NCBI GenBank assembly: GCA_002435715.1
Contig: DISD01000017.1
Span: 199-12,646, forward strand
DNA: 12,448 bases
Reading direction: 5' to 3'
From: Rhodospirillaceae bacterium UBA6219
Lineage (GTDB): Bacteria; Pseudomonadota; Alphaproteobacteria; Rhodospirillales; Magnetospirillaceae
The first letter of the stretch is position 1, and every line of letters starts with the position of its first letter. Positions 1 through 6,340 of this stretch are shown in pieces. Position numbers and translations under genes: made by a program. Under the pieces are notes generated by a model. The model was not told the origin of the DNA. It did no database searches and worked only from the letters and a program-made list of their open reading frames with translations.

Positions 1-843
1 ATCGAGGGTCTGCCCGACCTGAAGGTGGAACAGGCCTTCGAACTGACCGACGCCTCCGCCGAACGGTCCGCCGCCGGCTGCACCGTGCGTCTGTCCAAGG
101 ACCCGATCATCGAGTACATGACCTCGAACATCACCCTGATGAAGTGGATGATCGCCGAGGGCTATCTGGATGCCCGCACCTTGGGTCGCCGCATCAAGGC
201 CATGGAAGCCTGGATCGCCAACCCGCAGCTGCTGGAACCCGATGCCGACGCCGAATACGCCGCCGTGATCGAAATCGATCTGGCCGACGTCAAGGAACCC
301 ATCGTCGCCTGCCCGAACGATCCCGACGACGTCAAGCTGCTGTCCGAAGTCGCCGGCGACAAGATCGACGAAGTGTTCATCGGTTCGTGCATGACCAATA
401 TCGGCCACTTCCGTGCCGCCGGTAAGGTCCTGGACGGCAAGAGCGACATCCCCACCCGTCTGTGGATCGCTCCGCCCACCAAGATGGACGCCCTGATCCT
501 GACCGAGGAAGGCTATTACGGCGTGCTGGGCAAGGCCGGCGCCCGTATGGAAATGCCCGGCTGTTCCTTGTGCATGGGCAACCAGGCTCAGGTGCGCAAG
601 GGCTCGACCGCCATGTCCACCAGCACTCGTAACTTCCCCAACCGTCTGGGGATCGACACCCGCGTTTATCTGGGTTCGGCCGAGCTGTCCGCCGTCTGCG
701 CCCTGATGGGCAAGATCCCGACGGTGGCCGAGTACATGGAGCAGGTGAACGTGGTCAACGCCAAGGCCGCCGACATCTATCGCTACATGAACTTCGACCA
801 GATCGCCGCTTTCCGCGACGTGGCCGACAAGGTCGCCGTGTAA
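1..843 (+). CDS. acnB: Aconitate hydratase B (AcnB), C-terminal part; 5' end outside the window
   Basis: Aconitase B interconverts citrate and isocitrate through cis-aconitate in the TCA cycle, in the cytoplasm, using a [4Fe-4S] cluster. The reading frame is open from base 1 and ends at TAA 841-843, giving the last 280 or so residues of a protein that is usually about 860 residues long. The three cluster cysteines are visible: one in IGSCMTNIGH (codon 388-390) and two in MPGCSLCMGN (codons 562-564 and 571-573). This matches the C-x(n)-C-x2-C arrangement of the AcnB family. The stretch STSTRNFPNRLG is also typical of aconitases. GTG at 25 is an internal codon, not a start, because the aligned protein continues upstream of it. 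A strong terminator follows 15 nt after the stop, so this is the end of its transcript. Nothing suggests disruption. Confidence 0.96.
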   Translation: MEGLPDLKVEQAFELTDASAERSAAGCTVRLSKDPIIEYMTSNITLMKWMIAEGYLDARTLGRRIKAMEAWIANPQLLEPDADAEYAAVIEIDLADVKEPIVACPNDPDDVKLLSEVAGDKIDEVFIGSCMTNIGHFRAAGKVLDGKSDIPTRLWIAPPTKMDALILTEEGYYGVLGKAGARMEMPGCSLCMGNQAQVRKGSTAMSTSTRNFPNRLGIDTRVYLGSAELSAVCALMGKIPTVAEYMEQVNVVNAKAADIYRYMNFDQIAAFRDVADKVAV

Positions 844-858
844 TCGGCACCCGGTTCA

Positions 859-900
859 AAAGCGAAACCCCCGTCGGGCGACCGGCGGGGGTTTCGCTTT
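859..900 (+). terminator. Rho-independent terminator of acnB, possibly bidirectional
   Basis: A perfect inverted repeat has 15-bp arms at 859-873 and 886-900, with a 12-nt loop at 874-885. The arms are AAAGCGAAACCCCCG and its complement. Because the left arm begins AAA and the right arm ends TTT, the RNA has a short U-run on either strand (on the - strand it reads GCTTTTGAA). It can therefore end acnB and also serve the convergent hemerythrin gene, whose stop lies 65 nt away. Confidence 0.85.
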
Positions 901-916
901 ATGTGTTTGTCTATAC

Positions 917-931
917 AGCCCGTGCCGGGCT
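917..931 (-). other. Small perfect hairpin downstream of the hemerythrin gene
   Basis: Six-base-pair arms AGCCCG (917-922) and CGGGCT (926-931) enclose a 3-nt loop. It lies 35 nt past the hemerythrin stop on the - strand. There is no U-run after it (GTATAGACA), so it is a poor intrinsic terminator by itself. It may stabilise the 3' end before the stronger 859-900 stem. A second CGGGCT copy at 947-952 could pair alternatively with the left arm. Confidence 0.35.
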
Positions 932-965
932 CGCTCAAGCGCCGCGCGGGCTTATCAAACCGGGG

Positions 966-1487
966 TCACACCTTGGTGGCGGCCAATTTCTCGGCGGCCA
1001 GCTTTTCCGCCGCCAACCGTTCCGAGGTGGCCAGGGCTTCGCGGCGGCGCTTTTCCGCGTCCACCTTGTCATGCTGCATTTTCTGGATATAAGGCTTCAT
1101 GCGCAGATCGGATTGGATGATGTGATCGACCAACCATTCCTTCAGGAAACCAGCCAGATCGCGCACCATGCGGTCACGCACCGGCCCATCGGGGGTCTTG
1201 GTGTAATCACCGACGATCAACGACAATTTCTTCAGCACGTCGCGATGCGAACGGCGGTGGCTGTCATAATAGGGATAGCGCACCGCCAGTTGGATGTCTT
1301 CCTCGCGCTTGAAATGCTCGCCGGTATATTCCACCAGACCCAGCAACACCCGGGCGATCCGCTTGTGGTCCACATGCGGACCGGTTATCGCCGCTTCAAA
1401 AGCGTTGATCAGATCCACCAGATGCCGATGATCGGAATCGATGGTGGGGTCGCCGGTGTTCATGGCGTCGCGCCAAGCAATGGTCAT
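966..1487 (-). CDS. Bacteriohemerythrin (single-domain hemerythrin with a charged helical tail)
   Basis: This 173-residue protein is a hemerythrin: a four-helix bundle holding a non-heme di-iron site that binds O2. In bacteria it serves as an oxygen store, carrier or sensor in the cytoplasm. All seven expected iron ligands are present in the right spacing: H20, H58 and E62 (HxxxE), H77 and H81 (HxxxH), H122 and D127 (HxxxxD). The opening MTIAWRD fits the family. The core ends near residue 140. The remaining 33 residues form an Ala/Lys/Glu-rich, probably helical tail containing tandem (E-R/K-L-A-A) repeats. The ATG at 1487 has a GGGGGTG stretch about 8 nt upstream as a plausible ribosome site. 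The gene is transcribed alone, divergent from the YdjM-type gene and convergent with acnB. There is no fused signalling domain, so an O2-binding or buffering role is more likely than chemotaxis. Confidence 0.93.
   Translation of the reverse strand: MTIAWRDAMNTGDPTIDSDHRHLVDLINAFEAAITGPHVDHKRIARVLLGLVEYTGEHFKREEDIQLAVRYPYYDSHRRSHRDVLKKLSLIVGDYTKTPDGPVRDRMVRDLAGFLKEWLVDHIIQSDLRMKPYIQKMQHDKVDAEKRRREALATSERLAAEKLAAEKLAATKV
978..1022 (-). repeat. Three tandem 15-bp units in the 3' end of the hemerythrin gene
   Basis: Units lie at 978-992, 993-1007 and 1008-1022. On the - strand they encode ERLAA, EKLAA, EKLAA. The first two (in + coordinates) differ at only three or so positions and the third is more diverged. 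This looks like in-frame slippage or duplication extending a helical tail. Confidence 0.7.
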
Positions 1488-1534
1488 ATGTCAACACCCC
1501 CGAGACAATCCGTCCCGCCCTTCATCCCATACGG

Positions 1535-1564
1535 AGTTTACCTGATGCCCGGCCCTGGTTCCAA
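1535..1564 (-). promoter_or_regulatory. Candidate promoter for the hemerythrin gene
   Basis: Read on the - strand, TTGGAA (1564-1559) and TAAACT (1540-1535) are separated by 18 nt and would start transcription about 40 nt before the ATG at 1487. The match to a housekeeping-type promoter is moderate. I see no clear FNR-type TTGAT-N4-ATCAA site in the 137-nt divergent region. Confidence 0.3.
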
Positions 1565-1624
1565 CAGGCGAATACCCCCAAGGCATACATCCTTAAGCAG
1601 TATGAAGCGTGAAGGATCGGCCCG

Positions 1625-2116
1625 ATGATGGCCGGATCGCACATCGCGGTGGGGGCGGCGCTGTGGGCGGTGACGGCGCGACTTGCCGGACTGGAAGCCG
1701 CCGAGCCCCAGGCCTTGGGCGCTGCCGCCCTGGGCGCGCTGTTGCCCGACATCGACCATCCGCAATCTTGGGCCGGCCGCAAGATGCGGGTCGTTTCGAT
1801 TCCGTTATCGTTGCTGGTGGGCCATCGTGGCATCACCCATTCAGCGCTGGCCATCGTGGCCTGTCTGGCGCTTTTGGTGGTGATGGGGGTGGGGTGGCTG
1901 GCGGCACCGGTGGTGGTGGGCTATCTGTCCCATTTGATGGCCGATTCGCTGACCCCGTCCGGGGTGCCGCTGCTGTGGCCCAACAAACGCCGTTTCAGCC
2001 TGAATCTATGCCGCACCGGTTCGGTGGTGGAAATCGCCCTGGTGGCGGCCATCGTCGCCGCCGGCGGCTGGGCCGCCGGCATCGACCTGTCCCATCTGCC
2101 CAAACCGCGTCTATAA
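1625..2116 (+). CDS. YdjM-type membrane-bound metal-dependent hydrolase family protein (DUF457)
   Basis: A 163-residue inner-membrane protein of the YdjM/DUF457 family, annotated as membrane-bound metal-dependent hydrolases. The natural substrate is unknown. Conserved polar motifs typical of the family are present: SHIAVG (H6), LLPDIDHP (D42, D44, H45), VGHRGITHS (H67, R68, H72) and YLSHLMADSLT (H103, D107). They sit between hydrophobic segments at about 30-41, 73-100 and 133-155. The E. coli relative YdjM is somewhat longer and LexA-controlled, but I see no convincing SOS box here. ATG 1625 is preceded by GAAGGA at 1611-1616 with 8-nt spacing; ATG 1628 is an alternative. The stop TAA overlaps the stop of the opposing nitroreductase gene. 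Catalysis is a family-level inference. Confidence 0.85.
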   Translation: MMAGSHIAVGAALWAVTARLAGLEAAEPQALGAAALGALLPDIDHPQSWAGRKMRVVSIPLSLLVGHRGITHSALAIVACLALLVVMGVGWLAAPVVVGYLSHLMADSLTPSGVPLLWPNKRRFSLNLCRTGSVVEIALVAAIVAAGGWAAGIDLSHLPKPRL

Positions 2117-2689
2117 AATCCGGCAACCTTGCTCGAAGGTCAGGCGGGGATTACGGGGATGCAGCTTCGTTGCGTCTCCGTAACCGATATTGACGAGGAA
2201 ATTGCTCTTCACCGCGGTGCCGGCGAAAAAGGCCGCGTCCACTTGGGCGGCGTCAAAACCGCTCATCGGACCACAATCCAAGCCCAAGGCCCGCAAGGCC
2301 AGGATGAAATACCCCGCCTGCAGGCTGGAATTGCGGAACGCCGTCGACTCGATCAGGGCCTGGTTGCCGACGAACCACGACCGCGCATCGGTTTGCGGAA
2401 AAGTCTGCGGCAGATTTTCAGCGAAATCCAGGTCTTGGCCGATGATGGCGGTCACCGGGGCCGCCATGGTCTTGTCGACGTTTCCCGGCGCCAAGGCCGG
2501 GCGCAGCTTTTCCTTGGCATCGGCGCTTGCCACAAAAACCACCCGCATGGGTTGGCAATTGGCCGAGGTCGGCCCCAAGCTGGCCATATCCCAAGCTTGC
2601 CGCAGCAAGGCCGGGTCAACCGACCGATCCTGCCAATAAGAATGGGTGCGACCAAAGGTGAACATTTGCTCCAGCAGGTCACTGGTCAT
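2111..2689 (-). CDS. RutE/HadB-type nitroreductase family protein (FMN-dependent, malonic semialdehyde reductase-like)
   Basis: This 192-residue protein is of the nitroreductase fold, closest by eye to E. coli RutE. RutE is proposed to reduce malonic semialdehyde to 3-hydroxypropionate with NAD(P)H at the end of the Rut pyrimidine-degradation pathway. Signature stretches are WGPTSANCSP-like LGPTSANCQP (38-47), APVTAIIG, DARSWF (101-106), TAFRNSSLQAG (116-126), GLDCGPMSGFD (136-146) and NIGYGD (167-172). Length matches RutE (196). ATG 2689 was chosen over the in-frame ATG at 2710 because AGGAGA (2701-2696) sits 6 nt before it. No other rut gene is in the window, so a general nitro- or quinone-reductase or 3-HP dehydrogenase role is possible. 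The gene is divergent from the deacetylase gene, and its stop interlocks with that of the YdjM-type gene. Confidence 0.9.
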   Translation of the reverse strand: MTSDLLEQMFTFGRTHSYWQDRSVDPALLRQAWDMASLGPTSANCQPMRVVFVASADAKEKLRPALAPGNVDKTMAAPVTAIIGQDLDFAENLPQTFPQTDARSWFVGNQALIESTAFRNSSLQAGYFILALRALGLDCGPMSGFDAAQVDAAFFAGTAVKSNFLVNIGYGDATKLHPRNPRLTFEQGCRIL

Positions 2690-2769
2690 GGGCCGTCTCC
2701 TGTCGTACAACTATTTTCTTATTCACGTACCGGCTGAAGAATGCCGGATCTCGGAGGATCATATCCAAG

Positions 2770-3783
2770 GTGTCACGGCATGTGGGCAAAATCGTCGCTT
2801 TGCTGTGTTGGCTGGCCCTGGCGGGTCCGGCTTGCGCCGCCGATTCCGCCGTAATCTTCATGTATCACCGCTTCGACGACCCGCGTTTCCCCACCGCCAA
2901 CACCCGCCTGGACCAATTGGATGCCCATATCGCCGAGCTGAAAAGCGGCGGCTATACGGTGTGGCCGCTGCCCCGCATCGTCGAAACGCTGAAAGCCGGC
3001 CGCCCGCTGCCCGACAAGATCGTCGGCCTGTCCATCGACGACGCCTGGATCACCGTCCATCGCAATGCCTGGCCCAAGCTGAAAGCCGCCGGCCTGCCCT
3101 TCACCTTGTTCGTGGTCACCGACGAAACCGACCGCGGTGGCGCCGAATACATGAGCTGGGACCAAATCCGCGAGATGGTGGCCAGCGGGTTGGTGACCAT
3201 CGGCAGCCAAGGCGCCGGCCACCCCCACATGCCGTTGATTTCCCAAGCCAGCATCGCCGACGATCTGGCCCGGGCCGCCGACCGTTTCAAGACCGAATTG
3301 GGAGCCGTGCCCAAACTGTTCGCCTGGCCGTTCGGGGAAATGAGCCGCGCCGCCGAACAGGAAATCCGCGCCGCCGGGTACGAAGCCGCCTTTGGCCAGC
3401 ATTCCGGCCCGGCATGGTTCGGCGCCGACATGTTTTTCCTGCCGCGATTCGCGCTCAACGAAACCTATGGCGAGATCGAACGTTTCCGCCTGGCGGCGCG
3501 CACCATCGCCCTGCCGGCAGTGGACGTCACCCCATCGGACCCGTTGTTGGGGGCCAACAACCCGCCGCTGTTCGGCTTCACCCTGGCCCATGACGTGCCG
3601 GGGGCCGAACTTCTGGCCTGTTACGCCTCGCACGAAGGCAAGGTCTTGGCCGAAGTGCTGGGGCCGCGCGTCGAAGTGCGCATGCAAAAACCCATCCCCC
3701 AGGGACGCGGTCGTCTGAACTGCACCATTCCCACCCTGGACGGGCGCTGGCGCTGGTTCGGCTGGCAATTCACGGTGAATTGA
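2770..3783 (+). CDS. Secreted polysaccharide deacetylase family protein (NodB-like)
   Basis: A 337-residue exported protein with a NodB-type deacetylase domain, the family that removes N- or O-acetyl groups from polysaccharides such as peptidoglycan, PNAG or chitooligomers. A signal peptide is visible (basic start, hydrophobic 8-20, probable cleavage near ACA-AD at 23-24). Domain motifs are VIFMYHRFDD (28-37), GLSIDDAW (86-93, holding the D90-D91 pair), IGSQGAGHPHM (144-154), LFAWPFGE (183-190) and AAFGQHSG (206-213). The usual first metal histidine of the H(S/T)xxH motif is Q147, while H151 is kept. A C-terminal part (about 250-337) with C284 and C318 follows the NodB domain. The start is GTG 2770; GGAGG at 2753-2757 is 12 nt away, somewhat far, but no other in-frame start fits. 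Transcribed alone, convergent with the J-domain gene. Confidence 0.88.
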   Translation: MSRHVGKIVALLCWLALAGPACAADSAVIFMYHRFDDPRFPTANTRLDQLDAHIAELKSGGYTVWPLPRIVETLKAGRPLPDKIVGLSIDDAWITVHRNAWPKLKAAGLPFTLFVVTDETDRGGAEYMSWDQIREMVASGLVTIGSQGAGHPHMPLISQASIADDLARAADRFKTELGAVPKLFAWPFGEMSRAAEQEIRAAGYEAAFGQHSGPAWFGADMFFLPRFALNETYGEIERFRLAARTIALPAVDVTPSDPLLGANNPPLFGFTLAHDVPGAELLACYASHEGKVLAEVLGPRVEVRMQKPIPQGRGRLNCTIPTLDGRWRWFGWQFTVN

Positions 3784-3802
3784 GGACGCCGTCGAGGCGG
3801 GG

Positions 3803-5323
3803 TCAGTCGTCTTCGCCGAATTTTTCCAAATCCAGCGCTTGCGGCCCGTTGGCATCCTGAGCGGGCGGCGAGACGGTGATTTCCGGCAAGGTCAGCAGCG
3901 ACGCCGATCGCGTCGCCGCCAAGGTGCGGAAAGTGACGGTAAACGGCAACAGCCCGGCTTCCATGTTGGCCACGAACAACCCGCAGCCCCGGGAATAGCT
4001 GGTCCCGGTGGCGAATTCCATGCGATAGGTGCCTTCCGGGATATTGCCCACCGCCAGATGATAGGTAGCCGGAATAAAATACGAGACCACGGTGGTGCCG
4101 CTGGTGGTCTTCAATTTGACCACCGCGTCAAAGCGGCCTTCGTTGTGGATCATCAGCCGATGCTCGCCACTGGCCCGGCGCATCAACACCTCGCCCGGTT
4201 CCGGGCGCGCCCCCTTGTTGGCTTCGCACCAATCCTGCTTGTGCCGTGCTCCGGTCCCGGCATAAAGGCCGCGCCGCGACACCCAGCCGATGATTCCCGA
4301 CGGCGTGCGCACCTGGGCCCATTCCGGGTCGGGCGAATCCAAAATCTGCACGGTGGTGAAACGATCCAGCAGGGTCAAGACCGGCGCGCCATCCAAGGGC
4401 GCCTGGCGCAGCTTCAGATCGGGAATGGCGACGTGGCGGATGTCCCCCACCAAAGCCGGCTGCACGGCAATTCCGGCCGAGGTGGCCACCGGCTGTTCCC
4501 AGGGCTTGGTCAAGCCGAAACCCAGCAAACCCAAAGCGGCGGGCAAGGCCAACAGTGGCAACCCCTGGGCGGCGAAGACGCCGCCTTTCCACGGCGCCCA
4601 ACGGCCCCGCAGCTTGCGGGTGGAATCCTGGGTGGCTTGGCGCAGGACCTGGACTTGCCGTTTGTGAACCGACAGGCGGGCGAAACGCGCCGCCTGGTCG
4701 GTCAGCCCACGCGCCAAATCGGTTTCTTCCAGATCCAGGAAAGCCCGGGCCTGGCGGATCAACAGCCGGGCATTCTGGTGACGCGGCTTGGTGCCGCCGA
4801 ACAGATTGCGCAACAGCGCGATGGGGGTCAGCAGCAACCCCATGGGCGACCACCAACCCCAGGCCCAGGTCTGGGTGCTGGCCCGTGCGGCGGCGATGTC
4901 GGCGCAATCCCGGCAAAAAATTCCCTCGTCCCGGATCCAACGCGACCACACCAGGTAACTTTTTACCTGGTGGAAGATGACATAGCGGGGCTGGGCGGTG
5001 ACCTTGCCGCACCGTGAACAGGCAAAGGGAGAAGAGGGGTAATCCTCGCCGTCCTCGGTCAGCGGATGCACGCCGGTGGCGTCGTATTCGGCCCGGCGCA
5101 GAACGTCCTGCAACACCTTGTAAGCCTCGACAAGGCGTTGAAATTCCAGCTTTGCCGATTCGGTGGGGTTACGGTCGGGATGAACCTTCTTGATCCGTGA
5201 CCGATAGGCAGTACGGATCGCTTCCATGTCGGCGCCGGGCGCCAAACCAAGGATCGCGTAATAGCCTTTGGGGTCCTGGGACAGGGTCGAATTCATCACT
5301 TTGGTCTTGGACGTTGCGCCCAT
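3803..5323 (-). CDS. J-domain / zinc-ribbon / SH3b multidomain membrane protein
   Basis: About 506 residues with an unusual domain chain. A DnaJ J-domain spans about 20-84 and has the HPD motif at 48-50, the element that stimulates Hsp70 ATPase. A CxxC pair at C102/C105 and another at C137/C140 look like a zinc ribbon. A hydrophobic stretch (152-175) contains GWW and LLTPIALLRN. A helical region follows, then a membrane segment (about 237-261). An SH3b-like domain (about 283-343) has LRQAP and the ending GIIGWVSRRGL. Last comes an unassigned beta-rich part of about 130 residues. It is not a canonical DnaJ: it lacks the G/F region and the four-CxxCxGxG zinc domain. Start is uncertain: ATG 5323, ATG 5296 or TTG 5332 are possible, none with a good ribosome site. 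It lies 36 nt after the diheme cytochrome gene, same strand. A membrane-tethered DnaK co-chaperone is inference. Confidence 0.8.
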   Translation of the reverse strand: MGATSKTKVMNSTLSQDPKGYYAILGLAPGADMEAIRTAYRSRIKKVHPDRNPTESAKLEFQRLVEAYKVLQDVLRRAEYDATGVHPLTEDGEDYPSSPFACSRCGKVTAQPRYVIFHQVKSYLVWSRWIRDEGIFCRDCADIAAARASTQTWAWGWWSPMGLLLTPIALLRNLFGGTKPRHQNARLLIRQARAFLDLEETDLARGLTDQAARFARLSVHKRQVQVLRQATQDSTRKLRGRWAPWKGGVFAAQGLPLLALPAALGLLGFGLTKPWEQPVATSAGIAVQPALVGDIRHVAIPDLKLRQAPLDGAPVLTLLDRFTTVQILDSPDPEWAQVRTPSGIIGWVSRRGLYAGTGARHKQDWCEANKGARPEPGEVLMRRASGEHRLMIHNEGRFDAVVKLKTTSGTTVVSYFIPATYHLAVGNIPEGTYRMEFATGTSYSRGCGLFVANMEAGLLPFTVTFRTLAATRSASLLTLPEITVSPPAQDANGPQALDLEKFGEDD

Positions 5324-5359
5324 GCTCTGCAAACCGCATGCCGGGGCCTGTGCGCAAAC

Positions 5360-5842
5360 TTAGCGATGATTCAGTTCGTCCGCCACCCGGGTCAGGGATT
5401 GGATGATACGGGCCCGGCTTTCCGCATCAGCGCCACCATGACGGCTCAGGAAAAGCGTCAATTCCTGTCCCGATTGGCGACCGATCAGTTTGCCGTCCTG
5501 GACCCTGACCCAGTCGCGCAGCACTTGCGCGGCAGTGTCGTGGCAGCCACCGCAATGGATTTGAAATTCCGGACCGGCCTGGACCTGGGCGGCCAACATG
5601 GAACGCAAGGCGGCGATCTGGTCCGGGCCATAGCCGCCATTATGGGTGACCAGGTATTCGGCCACCGGTTGGTGGCTGGTTTTCCCCACCAGAATATCGT
5701 TACGAATTTCTAATGATTCGCGGGCGAAGGGGCCGGCATGACCGTGGCAACCGCCGCATTGACCGTCCCACAAAGCGTGCAAATCCTCGGCTTGGGCCGT
5801 TCCGGCCAGCATCAGTGCCAGCACGACGACCCGCGCCTTCAC
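5360..5842 (-). CDS. Diheme cytochrome c with two tandem heme domains
   Basis: A 160-residue exported protein with a signal peptide (KARVVVLALMLAGTAQA, cut near residue 18) and two CGGCH heme c sites, C29/C32/H33 and C97/C100/H101. The protein is an internal duplication with a period of 68 residues: each CxxCH is followed exactly 34 residues later by a histidine (H67 in VTHNGG, H135 in LSRHGG), the likely distal ligand. It would carry electrons in the periplasm. The start is taken as GTG 5842, not the in-frame ATG at 5908. GTG gives a normal signal peptide and overlaps the TGA of the upstream cytochrome gene as GTGA, a translational-coupling arrangement. The longer form would add 22 basic residues inside the neighbour. 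Partner enzymes are not visible; the paired monoheme cytochrome is the obvious candidate. Confidence 0.88.
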   Translation of the reverse strand: MKARVVVLALMLAGTAQAEDLHALWDGQCGGCHGHAGPFARESLEIRNDILVGKTSHQPVAEYLVTHNGGYGPDQIAALRSMLAAQVQAGPEFQIHCGGCHDTAAQVLRDWVRVQDGKLIGRQSGQELTLFLSRHGGADAESRARIIQSLTRVADELNHR

Positions 5843-6261
5843 GGCTGCATGCCGCGCCGCTGTTCCATGGGCGGCAATTGGGATTGGGCGAAGGCGTCGA
5901 ACAGCCAATTGGCCACCAGACGCAAATCTTTGTCGGTCAGTTCGGGAAAGCTGTCACCGATGGGCGGCATCAAGCCGAAACGCTTGACCGCCATGGCATC
6001 CGCCGCCTTGGCTTCGGACGGGGCCTTGATGAAATCCACCACCCTGGCGACAAAGGCGGCCCGATCACCGCCGGTGGCTTGGCGAACGTGAACCGCCATC
6101 ATCTCCATGGGCGGGGCGACCATTTCGTCACGGCGCTCCGGGGTGCGCTGTTTGAAATGACAGGCGGCACAGGCCGCGTTGAACACGGCTTGGCCATCCT
6201 TGGCCCAGGCCCCGGACGGCAAACCAGCCAGTAAAACAAGGGTCAGGAAAACGCGCTTCAT
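5839..6261 (-). CDS. Small monoheme cytochrome c
   Basis: A 140-residue periplasmic c-type cytochrome. The signal peptide is clear (MKRVFLTLVLLAGLPSGAWA, cut after residue 20). One heme site, CAACH (C31, C34, H35), opens the mature domain, and M98 in GLMPPIGD is a good sixth ligand, giving ordinary His/Met coordination. The C-terminal helix (LTDKDLRLVANWLFDAF) is typical of class I cytochromes. ATG 6261 was chosen over ATG 6399 because it begins the signal peptide and has AGGTGA about 6 nt upstream. It overlaps the downstream diheme gene by 4 nt (GTGA), so the two are probably made together as a short electron-transfer chain. The 79-nt gap upstream holds an 8-bp inverted repeat (6274-6281 with 6323-6330, 41-nt loop) of unclear meaning. 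Confidence 0.9.
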   Translation of the reverse strand: MKRVFLTLVLLAGLPSGAWAKDGQAVFNAACAACHFKQRTPERRDEMVAPPMEMMAVHVRQATGGDRAAFVARVVDFIKAPSEAKAADAMAVKRFGLMPPIGDSFPELTDKDLRLVANWLFDAFAQSQLPPMEQRRGMQP

Positions 6262-6340
6262 GATGTCACCTCGCCCTTGCCAGCCAGTCTGAACCGCCCC
6301 CTGGCCCGCCGCTTTGACGACAGGCAAGGGGGCGATGGAT

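Noticed and set aside
903..1628. 241-codon open frame on + opposite the hemerythrin gene
   Set aside because: No motif, whereas the - strand has all seven hemerythrin iron ligands.
2773..3855. 360-codon open frame on - opposite the deacetylase gene
   Set aside because: Gly/Gln/His-rich shadow. The + strand has a signal peptide and NodB motifs.
3839..5017. Long open frame on + opposite the J-domain gene
   Set aside because: Gln/Gly/Arg-rich translation with no motif. It is an antisense shadow of a GC-rich gene that has clear domains on the - strand.
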